Assembly (NCBI RefSeq): GCF_000424585.1
Contig: NZ_AUKE01000015.1
Coordinates: forward strand, 1 to 64,000
Length of the DNA: 64,000 nt
Source: Butyrivibrio sp. MC2013
GTDB lineage: Bacteria > Bacillota > Clostridia > Lachnospirales > Lachnospiraceae
Reading direction: 5' to 3'
Below the pieces are notes generated by a model that was given only the letters and a program-made list of their open reading frames with translations, was not told the DNA's origin and did no database searches. This document shows, piece after piece, positions 33,969 through 43,292 of this stretch. Made by a program: the position numbers and the translations under genes. Position 1 is the stretch's first letter. Every line of letters starts with the position of its first letter.

Positions 33969-34153
33969 TATGACGCAAGGGTCAAAAGTCATTTCGATTC
34001 GAGCTTGCTCGAAATCGAATATGAATTTATGACCCGCAAAACATGAGCAAAGTAGCACGTAGTGCGGATTTGCGAATGTTTTAGGATTGTGAGAGTTTCG
34101 AAGAAACGGAACAATCCGTTAGTCATAAGGTGTCAAAAGGAACTTTTGACACC
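33969..34153 (+). repeat. Cloverleaf repeat element, copy 3 (diverged)
   Basis: Same architecture as 4378-4558 with different arms. Outer stem TATGAC (33969-33974)/GTCATA (34122-34127). Hairpin 1 has GGGTCA/TGACCC (33979-33984, 34030-34035) and inner arms 33993-34004/34007-34019 with the same GCTTGC apex. Hairpin 2 has AAAACAT/ATGTTTT (34038-34044, 34076-34082), inner GCAAA/TTTGC and GCAC/GTGC. Hairpin 3 has GGATTGT/ACAATCC (34084-34090, 34111-34117) and GTTTC/GAAAC. The linker GAATTTATGACCC is identical to copy 2. A further perfect hairpin (34129-34139/34143-34153) follows. It lies upstream of the methyltransferase gene. Confidence 0.7.
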
Positions 34154-34260
34154 TACCTCATAATATGCTCGTTCATAAACACTCATTTACAGCGTGCTTC
34201 GTAAGAACATGAATATGGTAAATGAGCCATTTGTGTAAAGATTGCAAAAACGGAGGAATT

Positions 34261-35514
34261 ATGTTCATAAACAGCTCGGATGCAAAGGTAGTATTAAAGA
34301 AAAAAGAAGGAAGGACCATCAAGGGCGGCGGCCTGTGGGTATTTGATAATGAGATAGATCATACAGAGGGAAGTTACGAGCAGGGAGATATCGTTGAAGT
34401 TCATGACTTCGACGGATACTTTCTGGGATACGGCTTTATCAACGATGCGTCCAAGATCAGGGCCAGGCTTATGTCCAGGACTATGGAGCATCCTGTTACA
34501 AAGGAACTGATCAGGCAGAGACTGGAAAATGCCTGGAATTACAGAAAGAGCGTATACGGCTTTGAAGCTGATGGCCTCTTTCACTATCAGGGTACCATAT
34601 CCGATTCCTGCAGGCTCGTCTTTGGAGAGTCGGATTATCTGCCTGGCATCACCATAGACAAGTTTGGAGATGTGCTTGTAATAGAGTCGCTGGCTCTTGG
34701 TACTGACAGGATGAAGGCTATGATACTGGATGAACTAAAGGATATCCTTTTGGCTGATGGTATAAGAGTCAGAGGCATCTATGAGAGAAGTGATGCCAAG
34801 GTCAGGGAGCAGGAAGGCTTGGAGAGGGTGAAGGGCTTTATTGGAGAAGCATTTGATACCAAGGTGCCTATTATCGAGAACGGATTAAAATATTATGTAG
34901 ATGTGGAAAATGGCCAGAAGACAGGCTTCTTCCTGGATCAGAAGCTCAACAGGATGGCTATAAGGTCTATGTCTAAAGGGGCCAGGGTCCTGGACTGCTT
35001 TACTCATACAGGTTCCTTTGGCATGAATGCTGCGGCAGCAGGCGCCGGATCTGTACTGTCAGTGGATGCTTCTCAGACAGGTCTTGATCAGGCTGCGGAG
35101 AATGCTGCCATGAACGGACTTACTGATATCATCAGCTATAAATGCGGAGATGCCTTTGATATCCTGAGGCAGATGGAGGCAGATGGGGAGCTGTATGACC
35201 TTGTGATCCTGGATCCCCCTGCATTTACCAAGTCCAGAGCATCTGTAAAGAAAGCGGCAGGAGGCTACCGTGATATCAACATCCGAGGCATGCATCTGGT
35301 AAAGAACGGCGGCTTTCTCGCCACCTGTACCTGTTCACACTTTATGGATGAGGAGCAGTTCTTTAAGATAGTAAAGGACGCTGCCCGCAGTGCCCACAAG
35401 ACACTGCGTCAGGTATCCTTTTCCCAGCAGGCTCCCGACCATCCCATCATGGTGACCAACGAGGCCTCCTATTACCTGAAATTCTACATCTTCCAGGTGT
35501 TGGATGAGATGTGA
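34261..35514 (+). CDS. RlmI-like 23S rRNA cytosine methyltransferase
   Basis: 417 residues. An N-terminal PUA domain (~1-75; VVLKKKEGRTIKGGGLWVFD), a central RlmI-type domain, and a class I SAM fold (~190-410): VENGQKTGFFLDQ, motif I VLDCFTHTGSFGM, motif IV LVILDPPAFTKS, and CTCSHFM. It methylates cytosine C5 in 23S rRNA in characterised relatives. ATG 34261 is the start because GGAGG is at 34252-34256; the ATG at 34222 lacks a site. It is preceded by the cloverleaf element and another inverted repeat (34182-34190/34218-34226). Confidence 0.9.
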   Translation: MFINSSDAKVVLKKKEGRTIKGGGLWVFDNEIDHTEGSYEQGDIVEVHDFDGYFLGYGFINDASKIRARLMSRTMEHPVTKELIRQRLENAWNYRKSVYGFEADGLFHYQGTISDSCRLVFGESDYLPGITIDKFGDVLVIESLALGTDRMKAMILDELKDILLADGIRVRGIYERSDAKVREQEGLERVKGFIGEAFDTKVPIIENGLKYYVDVENGQKTGFFLDQKLNRMAIRSMSKGARVLDCFTHTGSFGMNAAAAGAGSVLSVDASQTGLDQAAENAAMNGLTDIISYKCGDAFDILRQMEADGELYDLVILDPPAFTKSRASVKKAAGGYRDINIRGMHLVKNGGFLATCTCSHFMDEEQFFKIVKDAARSAHKTLRQVSFSQQAPDHPIMVTNEASYYLKFYIFQVLDEM

Positions 35515-35623
35515 GAACCTGGAAAAGCTGGAAATGCCGTTTTTTTATAAAAATGGTGTGGTAAATGGTGTAGTAGATTCACTTGAAGTATTAGAGATCG
35601 AGTGGGAGTTTACAACTTTTTTA

Positions 35624-35730
35624 AATTGGCAAAAACCAATTGACGAACAAAACAGTCATACATATAATAATCTTAACAGAACCCGACACGCCTCTCATTA
35701 TGATGCGGACCACGTCGGGTCATTTTTTTA
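35624..35730 (+). ncRNA. Small terminator-ended RNA upstream of Abi_2 gene (AbiF-RNA-like)
   Basis: A hairpin AATTGG-CAAAAA-CCAATT (35624-35641), a single-stranded AT-rich stretch, then ACCCGAC (35681-35687)/GTCGGGT (35714-35720) with a 26-nt loop beginning ACGCCTC and a T-run (35723-35729). The HEPN gene starts only 11 bp later, and its AGGA ribosome site directly follows the T-run. A conserved structured RNA is known upstream of AbiF/Abi_2 genes, and in characterised cases it antagonises the toxin. Assignment here is by position and form. The 5' end is not defined. Confidence 0.5.
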
Positions 35731-35740
35731 GGATGAAAAT

Positions 35741-36619
35741 ATGGCAGAAACAATAAAAAAGCATCAGCAAGCTATGACAATTGACGAGCAGGTTAAAAAT
35801 CTCAAGTCATTAGGTTTGCAAATAGATGATGAAGAATACGCAAAAAGAATTTTAAATGACATATCTTATTTTAGGCTTATAAAGGCCTTTAGTCTAAATC
35901 TGAAGCCAAGAAATGGTGCATACCGCAAAGATGTCAAATTCAGTCAGATAGTAGAATTATATCTGTTCAATGCAAACTTCAGACAGCTGCTATTCCCGCT
36001 GATAGAGAAAATAGAGGTTAATGCAAGATGCAGGATAGGAAATTATGTATCTGAGCATTATGGGGTACTTGGATATAAGGACAAAGAGAACTTTGTTGAC
36101 GAAGAGTACCACAAGCAATTTATGATAGATATTAACGAAGAAATAAGGCGAAATTTACGTGCTCCATTTGTGAAGAATTTTACGGAAAACTATGAAGGCG
36201 GCAATCTTCCTATGTATGCTCTTGTAGAGATATGTAGCTTTGGTGCTTTGTCCAAGTTTTTCAAGAACATGAAGAACTCCGACAAAAAGGCTATCGCGAA
36301 GTCTTTTGGCGTTGGATATACATACTATGAAAGCTGGATTGAATCTATTTCATATGTAAGAAACATCTGTGCTCACTATGGCAGGTTATACAATGCAAAA
36401 CTTGCAAAAAAGCCTATGCTGTATAAGCAATACAGCGAAATGGGAATAGATAACAATCGTATTTTTACAGTTTTACTTTGTATAAGTCATATTGTTGAGA
36501 AAGATGCTCACTGGATTGCGTTTTTGGAAGATATTGAAAAATTGATTGGTAAATACTCAAAAGTAGATATTCGTTCTATGGGATTTCCAGAGGATTGGAA
36601 AACATATTTATATCCTTAA
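35741..36619 (+). CDS. Abi_2 family abortive-infection protein (HEPN)
   Basis: 292 residues of the Abi-like family (AbiD/AbiF). The start (KKHQQAMTIDEQVKNLKSLG) and the block RILNDISYFRLIKAF are characteristic. The HEPN ribonuclease motif is R207-N-x3-H212 in YVRNICAHYGRLYN. Such proteins are RNases that stop growth on phage attack. A small RNA with a terminator precedes it, giving the layout of an RNA-antitoxin system. The neighbours are housekeeping (RlmI-like) and DUF4132, so it is a single-gene defence insertion. It is more AT-rich than the genes on either side. Confidence 0.9.
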   Translation: MAETIKKHQQAMTIDEQVKNLKSLGLQIDDEEYAKRILNDISYFRLIKAFSLNLKPRNGAYRKDVKFSQIVELYLFNANFRQLLFPLIEKIEVNARCRIGNYVSEHYGVLGYKDKENFVDEEYHKQFMIDINEEIRRNLRAPFVKNFTENYEGGNLPMYALVEICSFGALSKFFKNMKNSDKKAIAKSFGVGYTYYESWIESISYVRNICAHYGRLYNAKLAKKPMLYKQYSEMGIDNNRIFTVLLCISHIVEKDAHWIAFLEDIEKLIGKYSKVDIRSMGFPEDWKTYLYP

Positions 36620-36699
36620 CAGTCAAAATACAACGAGAGTTTACTGCTATACTCTACATAGTTGTAGACTCTCATTTTGATTTTTGCAAGGGGGAGAAA

Positions 36700-37119
36700 G
36701 TGTATATATCTGTTAATATCAAGCAGCTTGGGAAGAAAAAGAATAAAATAAGCGGGATGCCCTTTTATCTGGAAAACAGGCCTTCTACGGTGGAACAGCT
36801 GATAAAAGAGTGCGTCAAAACCTGCGTGTGTGAATATAATGAGCGCTTTGACAAAGGGGGAGCTGCTGGGCCCATTACTAAAGAGCAGATAGAAGCCATG
36901 CGGGAAGCTGGTAAGATTGCCTTTGGCATCAATTATGGTGAAAATAGGGCAAATACAGACAGCGCCATTAATACAGCTCTTGAAGCCTATAGTGATGGGA
37001 TATACAGGATATTCCTGGGGATGAAGGAGCTGGGCCAAATAAGCGAAGCTATAGACATAAAAGAAGGAGACGAGGTCACATTCATACGCCTTGTAATGCT
37101 ATCAGGCAGATTGTGGTGA
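36700..37119 (+). CDS. Small protein preceding DUF4132, unknown
   Basis: 139 residues from GTG 36700 (GGGGGAG five bases upstream). The longer in-frame ORF from 36595 would overlap the Abi gene. Visible blocks: MYISVNIKQLGKKKNKI, STVEQLIKECVKTCVCEYN, and a C-terminal EGDEVTFIRLVMLSGRLW. The beta-alpha-beta pattern with a final GDEVTFI strand faintly recalls beta-grasp (ubiquitin-like) proteins, which is speculative. It lies 12 bp before the DUF4132 gene, so the two surely share a transcript. Confidence 0.7.
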   Translation: MYISVNIKQLGKKKNKISGMPFYLENRPSTVEQLIKECVKTCVCEYNERFDKGGAAGPITKEQIEAMREAGKIAFGINYGENRANTDSAINTALEAYSDGIYRIFLGMKELGQISEAIDIKEGDEVTFIRLVMLSGRLW

Positions 37120-37131
37120 TCATAGAGATAT

Positions 37132-40100
37132 ATGAGACAGATTTCAGCATTAGAGAGGACCAGTCTTGAAAGGCTGGGACGGGAGTATAGAAAAAAGCAC
37201 GAGTCTATGACTGCGGGGAGGTTTAATAACCTTCCAAGAAATGTCAGAGATTTCGTGCTTGCTTATCGAAAGGGCAATAAAGATAATGACCTCTATAAGG
37301 ATTTTGCGGAGCATATCAGAAGCGGAGGAGTACCCTCAGAATACATCAGGAAAAGTGTGCCGGCTATTTTGACTGATTATATAGATTCCAGGCATGAGAA
37401 GCATCTCTTGTATACCATAGACCATCTGCATGAGAGGATATATCAGACGGGATATTACAGAAGATCCATGCGCACATCCGATCCTCATATACTGGCAGAT
37501 GCAGCTCTTCGCAAGATAGAAATGTTTGGGGATCATGATTATGTAGCCGCAGATATCTGTGACTATCTCTCAGACAGGATCAGTGATGAAGAACTGGGCT
37601 TTAAACTCTATGACTATTTTTACCAGGGTGATTGCGTAGCGGATATCATAGCTGCGGAAATAGACTTTGGAAATGAGAAGCTGACAGAGCTGATCACAGA
37701 CTGCGTAAATGGTGACAATGATGTGACCTTTGACAGGCCTATGATATGCGGTATTTTGGCCAGCCACAGCAGGCCTATGTACGAACTTTTGGGCAGACTC
37801 CTTATAGCTGCAAGGCTTCAGGAGGGACTTAGGCAGTCTATCTGCGAAGCTATGGACGAGGGTACGCCCGAAGCCTTTATCTATCTAACAGGCATCATAA
37901 ATGAAAACAACCTGATCCGTTTCTCTGCTGTAAAAAGAGCCTATGCTACATGGATGGGCTTTTGGGATCCTGATGCTGCAAAGCTGGAGCGTATGGGTAA
38001 CCGGATGGCAGAGCATGTATATGCCTGTCTTACAGACGATAATAAGAGGCAGGAATATCTGGATAGCGAGGACTCCCTGAGGATACACATTGCCCTTTGG
38101 TCCATTGGCTTTTACGAAATGAGGGATATGGCCTGCAGGATAGCAGATATAGCAAAGAGCGGCAGCAGGCATCAAATTTTGACAGCGTCGTATTCGATGA
38201 ATCTGATACAAAATACATTTTATGACAGCGCCATAGCCAAAGAACTGGTGAGGGATCATAAGGACGATCTTGAGATCATGACAGGATATATGGGCTTTTT
38301 TATGGGAGACGTGGCCTCCCGTATCAGAGATAAGCAATGCGAGCTCTCTGCATATTTTGAGTCAAAGGAAGAAGCAGAGCTGTATTATGACATCCTAAAA
38401 GGCATATATCAGCAGATGCATGGCAGAAAGGTCAGCTTTGACCCTTTTATATTTGAATGGAACAAAAGCGAGATAACTAAAGGTTCTTTACTGATCAGAA
38501 TGGCCTATATTGCTGCAGCGCTTAGGAGTGATGACCGCATGGATGAAATATGCGGCATGCTGGGCAATGCAGAAGTATATGAGAGAGATAATATCATGCA
38601 GCATCTTTTGGATGATCCGGGAAGCAGTATCCAAAGAGCTTTTTTGATAACCTCTCTTTGTGACAGGTCAGATATGATCAGGAGGGATGCTTATAAACTG
38701 GTGGATTCTATCAGAGCTACTCTGACAGATGAAGATTATCTGACCATGGAGGATATGCTCAGGTTCAAGGCATCGGACGCAAGAGCAGTGCTTATAAACC
38801 TGCTTATGGATCAGCAGGACGAGAAGCTGGAGGCTACTGTTTTGAGGCTTCTGGAAGATAAAAAGGAAGAAAAGCGCATAGCTGCTCTTGATATTGTCAT
38901 GAACCTCTCTAAAGATGAGAAAAGAAGAGAGCTTTTTGAACGCTGCGGGCAAAAGGCCCTTACAATAGCAGAGCCATCCGGCAAAGAGCAGATACTGCTG
39001 GATAATATTAAGGCTGCTCTTGGCGGCGATAAAGAAGCAAAAGAAGAGCAGGATAGCCTCTACGGCGATGAGGATATATATGAGCCCGGTGATCTGAGTG
39101 ATGAGCTTTGCCGCAAGGCGGTAAGGCTGTTTATGGATTATTTTCCTGATTCAGAGCTTGGAAGAGCCTTGTATCCTGATGAATACAAAAAGGGTATTCT
39201 TGGAAGTCTGAGAGATATGCTTACGGCAGATACCTGTGACAGCTTTAAGATGGCAGCAGAGGATCTGCGTGCTCTTGGCAGTTTTGTGGAGCTCCATGAA
39301 AAGGATGAATACCTCTCAAGCTATGGGGAAAAGACCCTGGTAGGAGCTTCAAGCTATCTTGTGACCAGAGACAGACATAGCGGAGAGAACGTACTTGCTC
39401 TTAAAGAATTATGGTTGTCATTTCTTAGGGATAGAAATGTAGATAAATACAGATTCTACAGGATCTATCTTCTGACAAAAGCTCCCAGCTATATGGGCTA
39501 TGCTGGAGAGGGAGATAGATTTGCAGATGATGTATTAAATAAGCTATATGGCAATGGCTTCTCAGAACAAGTTGATACAGCATATACGCATCATGTTGAA
39601 ACAATTGTCAGAGAGCTGCTTGGCGACTTTGTCCCCAGGCAGGAGCGCAATTATATAACTATAGCATATGCTCTATATCTCCTAAAATGCCTTCCTGCAT
39701 CAGAGCTTTACAGGAAAGCCAGGGCGGATAATATGGTGGGCATAACATCCATAGAGAGACTAGAGTTTGAAGGGCTGGACAGGTCAGATAAGGAAACTGC
39801 CAAGCTGACATTTCCTCTGACCAACCTGCTATACAGGAAGCATAAGAGTGTCAATCCCTATAAAGACGTGAAATACGGCTTCTATAGAGGAGCGTACTAT
39901 CATGGAGAATCCTATCCAATTGATATCACTCCCATGCCAAAGACAGCTATTTACGCGGGCTACAGAAAAATACTGACAGACAGGCAGCTATTTAAATATC
40001 TCTTTGAAGAGTGTGCTCTGGGAGATACCCTTGAATACTCATCTGCTGCGGTCATGGCAGTGAAGGAAAAGGATGCGGAAAGTTCCACCAGGCACATGAG

Positions 40101-42270
40101 CTATCGGGCTTTAAATGTAATCAAAGACCTATCTTCAGAGGCTGATGAAAAATACCTGTCTTATGTTGCCGGTGTGTGCAGCAAAGTGATAGACAAGGTT
40201 CTCTCTGTGGAACTCAGGAGAGGAGATTCACCTACTGCCTACTCTGCAGCTATCAGCCGTATTGGCAGGATATACGGAGCAGATAACTTTGTGGCTATTC
40301 TGACTGCAATTGGCAAAGACAAACTAGTGAGATCTGCATATTATCCTTCAAACAGTAAGCTGGGTGCCCTTTCTGATCTGCTCTCTGTATGCGTGCCTCT
40401 TCCTGATGATAATGCGGAGCGATTGAGAAGCCTGGTCAAAGGAAGCGATATCAGCGAGAAGAGACTGGTGGAGGCATCGCTGTATTCCAATGCCTGGCTG
40501 GATATCATGGAGGAATATCTGGGCTGGGAGGGCTATGTCTCAGGCTGCTATTATTTTATAGCGCATATGGATGAGTTTTTTGATGACAAAAAGATGGCTG
40601 TAATAGCAAGGTATACTCCTTTGTCTGCTGAAAAGCTCAGGATGGGAGCTTTTGATATAGACTGGTTCAGATCTGCATATGCCAGCCTTGGGCAGAAGCG
40701 CTTTGAGATGATCTATGATGCAGCCAAGTATATAAGTGATGGCTCCAAGCATTCCAGGGCCCGCAAATATGCTGATGCGGCAACCGGCAAGTATCGTCCT
40801 GATGAGTTAAAGGCCATCATAATGGATAAGCGTAATAAGGACTTCCTCATGGCTTATCCCCTGATCCCTATAGAGAATGAGGATGATCTGGTATCCAGAT
40901 ATCTGTATCTGCAGCAATTCCTAAAGGAGAGCAGGAAATTTGGCGCTCAAAGGAGCGCCAGTGAGAAAGCTGCGGTTGAGATTGCAATGGAGAATCTTTC
41001 TCTAAATGCCGGCTTTAGTGATGTGACCAGGCTTACTCTCAGGATGGAGACCAGGCTCATGGAAGAGGGCAGGCATTATCTGGAAGATAAAGTGATAGGT
41101 GATGTGACTGTAAGGCTCCAGGTGGATGAAGAGGGCAAGACGTCCATAATAGTGGTCAAAGCAGGTAAGACATTGAAGTCAGTTCCTGCTGCAATAAAAA
41201 AAGATGAGTATATCAAGAAGCTTACAGAGACCAAAAAGAGCTTTACTGAGCAGTATCGCCGAACCAGGCAGATGTTTGAGAATGCCATGGAAAATGAAGA
41301 GCTATATAGTGCAGGGGAACTTGCGCAGCTAAAGGATAATCCTGTGGCATGGCCTATAATCAAAAATCTGGTATTTATGACTGTCAGTGACAAGAAGCTG
41401 GGCTTTTTGGATAACTGTATCCTCACAGACTATGAGGGGAATGAAACGGTGCTCTCTCCCGGGGACGAACTGAAGGTGGCTCATCCCTTCCACTTATATC
41501 AGGATGGTCACTGGACAAAATACCAGCGCTGTCTCTTTGACAAGAAGCTGGTACAGCCCTTTAAACAGGTATTCAGAGAGTTGTATGTGAAGACTGAAGA
41601 AGAAATGGGCGTATCAGAATCCAGGCGCTACGCCGGTAATCAGATACAGCCCAAGAAGACCATGGCAGCTCTAAGGAGCCGCCGATGGATATGTGATGTG
41701 GAAGATGGTCTGCAGAAGATCTATTACAAGGATGATATCGTAGCGACCATATACGCTCTGGCCGACTGGTTCTCACCTTCAGAAATAGAAGCTCCTACTT
41801 TGGAGTGGGTGGCATTCTATGACAGGAAGACCAATAAGCGCAAAGCTATCAGCGAGGTACCTGATATCATCTTCTCTGAAGTGATGCGAGATGTAGATAT
41901 GGCTGTTAGTGTGGCTCATGCAGGCGGAGTGGATCCTGAGACCAGTCATTCAACTATTGAAATGAGGGCAGCAGTTATTGAAATGACGCTGCCACTGTTT
42001 GGACTTAGTAATGTGACTGTGGAAAAGAGCCATGCCTTTATCGAAGGACACTATGGCAACTACAGTGTACATCTGGGAAGCGCAGTGGTACACAAGCTGG
42101 GCGGGGCTATGATCAACATCCTGCCTGTACATTCCCAGCACAGGGGAAAGCTCTTTTTGCCCTTTGCGGATGATGATCCAAAGACTGCGGAGGTACTGAC
42201 AAAGGTCCTTTTCCTTGCAAAGGACAGCAAGATCAAGGACCCTTCAATACTCAGTCAGATCAGAGGTTAG
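37132..42270 (+). CDS. DUF4132 giant protein
   Basis: 1712 residues, cytoplasmic. The first ~700 residues are helical and HEAT-like (repeated short helices; RLLEDKKEEKRIAALDIVMN). An acidic break follows at ~650. The second half carries the DUF4132 core (QPFKQVFRELYVKTEEE, YAGNQIQPKKTMAALRSRRW, YDRKTNKRKAISEVPDIIFS) and ends with an HLGSAVVHKLGG block. Its function is unknown; E. coli relatives were annotated MolR without firm proof. It is the largest gene here, forming an operon with the 139-aa protein. Confidence 0.85.
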   Translation: MRQISALERTSLERLGREYRKKHESMTAGRFNNLPRNVRDFVLAYRKGNKDNDLYKDFAEHIRSGGVPSEYIRKSVPAILTDYIDSRHEKHLLYTIDHLHERIYQTGYYRRSMRTSDPHILADAALRKIEMFGDHDYVAADICDYLSDRISDEELGFKLYDYFYQGDCVADIIAAEIDFGNEKLTELITDCVNGDNDVTFDRPMICGILASHSRPMYELLGRLLIAARLQEGLRQSICEAMDEGTPEAFIYLTGIINENNLIRFSAVKRAYATWMGFWDPDAAKLERMGNRMAEHVYACLTDDNKRQEYLDSEDSLRIHIALWSIGFYEMRDMACRIADIAKSGSRHQILTASYSMNLIQNTFYDSAIAKELVRDHKDDLEIMTGYMGFFMGDVASRIRDKQCELSAYFESKEEAELYYDILKGIYQQMHGRKVSFDPFIFEWNKSEITKGSLLIRMAYIAAALRSDDRMDEICGMLGNAEVYERDNIMQHLLDDPGSSIQRAFLITSLCDRSDMIRRDAYKLVDSIRATLTDEDYLTMEDMLRFKASDARAVLINLLMDQQDEKLEATVLRLLEDKKEEKRIAALDIVMNLSKDEKRRELFERCGQKALTIAEPSGKEQILLDNIKAALGGDKEAKEEQDSLYGDEDIYEPGDLSDELCRKAVRLFMDYFPDSELGRALYPDEYKKGILGSLRDMLTADTCDSFKMAAEDLRALGSFVELHEKDEYLSSYGEKTLVGASSYLVTRDRHSGENVLALKELWLSFLRDRNVDKYRFYRIYLLTKAPSYMGYAGEGDRFADDVLNKLYGNGFSEQVDTAYTHHVETIVRELLGDFVPRQERNYITIAYALYLLKCLPASELYRKARADNMVGITSIERLEFEGLDRSDKETAKLTFPLTNLLYRKHKSVNPYKDVKYGFYRGAYYHGESYPIDITPMPKTAIYAGYRKILTDRQLFKYLFEECALGDTLEYSSAAVMAVKEKDAESSTRHMSYRALNVIKDLSSEADEKYLSYVAGVCSKVIDKVLSVELRRGDSPTAYSAAISRIGRIYGADNFVAILTAIGKDKLVRSAYYPSNSKLGALSDLLSVCVPLPDDNAERLRSLVKGSDISEKRLVEASLYSNAWLDIMEEYLGWEGYVSGCYYFIAHMDEFFDDKKMAVIARYTPLSAEKLRMGAFDIDWFRSAYASLGQKRFEMIYDAAKYISDGSKHSRARKYADAATGKYRPDELKAIIMDKRNKDFLMAYPLIPIENEDDLVSRYLYLQQFLKESRKFGAQRSASEKAAVEIAMENLSLNAGFSDVTRLTLRMETRLMEEGRHYLEDKVIGDVTVRLQVDEEGKTSIIVVKAGKTLKSVPAAIKKDEYIKKLTETKKSFTEQYRRTRQMFENAMENEELYSAGELAQLKDNPVAWPIIKNLVFMTVSDKKLGFLDNCILTDYEGNETVLSPGDELKVAHPFHLYQDGHWTKYQRCLFDKKLVQPFKQVFRELYVKTEEEMGVSESRRYAGNQIQPKKTMAALRSRRWICDVEDGLQKIYYKDDIVATIYALADWFSPSEIEAPTLEWVAFYDRKTNKRKAISEVPDIIFSEVMRDVDMAVSVAHAGGVDPETSHSTIEMRAAVIEMTLPLFGLSNVTVEKSHAFIEGHYGNYSVHLGSAVVHKLGGAMINILPVHSQHRGKLFLPFADDDPKTAEVLTKVLFLAKDSKIKDPSILSQIRG

Positions 42271-42277
42271 CTCTGTA

Positions 42278-42979
42278 TCAAATATCATATTTTTTAAGCA
42301 GCATATCCAGGGCCTCTCTAAGGAGGATGGCTTCGCCTATGTCCTCTCTTTTGGAGAGGCCTGCTAGGCGCTTAAGCTGATCCTGGGTATAATGAGTGGT
42401 CTTGGGGACCATTTTCTCCTCCTTGGCCATTGCTACTTTGTTGCGGCCGGCGGTCTTTGCCCTGTAGAGGGCACCGTCGGCTTTTCTGATGAGCTCTGCG
42501 CAGCGGTTGGCATCCTCAAAGGCTGTAGCCATGCCTATGGTCATGGTCATAGGACTCTTATCGGGGAGGAGAACATCATAATCTCTGCGCATTTCTTCAA
42601 GCTGCAGGAATATATCTTCCCTTTCCCTGGTACCTCTGAAGATGATACCAAACTCATCACCGCCTATCCTGAATACAGAGGCGTATTTGCCGGCTTTGGA
42701 AGCGATATATCTGCCGCTTTCTATTAGTATCCTATCGCCTTCTGCGAATCCGTATTCATCATTTACTCTCTTAAAATAATCCAGGTCTACCAGGGCTATG
42801 ACTACAGTCTCGCCCTCTGCTTCGGCGTCACTGTCAAGGATCTCAGTGATCACTTTGTCAAAGGCATCTCCAATGGGAAATGCCAGACTCTCATTTACAT
42901 CAGGATGCCTGCCGGGATCCAGCTTCTTGTGATCCTCAGGAGTAACGGGATGAAAGCTTTCTGTTTCCTTTTTCTTCAT
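42278..42979 (-). CDS. Soluble diguanylate cyclase with ribbon-helix-helix-like tail
   Basis: 233 residues. A single GGDEF domain ~35-185 with intact RIGGDEFGI (GGDEF at 106-110), DLDYFKRVN and LYRAKTAGRNKVA. No I-site RxxD is visible. Residues ~190-233 (VPKTTHYTQDQLKRLAGLSK, then EAILLREALDMLLKKY) have the strand-helix-helix pattern of CopG/Arc-type DNA-binding domains. If real, this would link c-di-GMP synthesis to DNA binding. AAAGGAGG lies upstream of ATG 42979. It converges with DUF4132, 7 bp apart. Confidence 0.85.
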   Translation of the reverse strand: MKKKETESFHPVTPEDHKKLDPGRHPDVNESLAFPIGDAFDKVITEILDSDAEAEGETVVIALVDLDYFKRVNDEYGFAEGDRILIESGRYIASKAGKYASVFRIGGDEFGIIFRGTREREDIFLQLEEMRRDYDVLLPDKSPMTMTIGMATAFEDANRCAELIRKADGALYRAKTAGRNKVAMAKEEKMVPKTTHYTQDQLKRLAGLSKREDIGEAILLREALDMLLKKYDI

Positions 42980-43058
42980 GATGATCCTCCTTTGTAGTAG
43001 TTCTTATGCGGTATTATTTTGGAAGTATTATTTGAGAAATAATATCTTATATAATTAT

Positions 43059-43087
43059 TTGATATCACATGTACGTAAATATGTCAA
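43059..43087 (-). promoter_or_regulatory. Promoter of the GGDEF gene
   Basis: On the minus strand a perfect TTGACA (43087-43082), 17 bp, TATCAA (43064-43059). The surrounding 42980-43160 is AT-rich with no ORF. Confidence 0.5.
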
Positions 43088-43167
43088 TATTAATATCATT
43101 AATTCGTAAAATATCTCAAAATGCGATGCCGGGCATAAATTGACAGCGGGTAAATGGCAATAAATAA

Positions 43168-43199
43168 GCCTGCCTCAAAGAATGATCTTTGAAGCAGGC
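43168..43199 (-). terminator. Terminator of chemoreceptor gene
   Basis: GCCTGC plus TCAAAGA (43168-43180) pairs with TCTTTGA plus GCAGGC (43186-43199), with one unpaired base per arm. On the minus strand it is followed by TTATTTATT. Confidence 0.75.
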
Positions 43200-43292
43200 G
43201 TCCCATAATTACTACTATATAACATGTATAGAACTGCATGAATGTGCACCTGTGATACAAAATGCTGCATTGTATCATCATAAACAGAAAGA

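Noticed and set aside
35504..35731. 75-aa ORF between the methyltransferase and the Abi_2 gene
   Set aside because: It overlaps the methyltransferase end, has no ribosome site, and its 3' half is the terminator-ended RNA. No protein pattern is recognisable.
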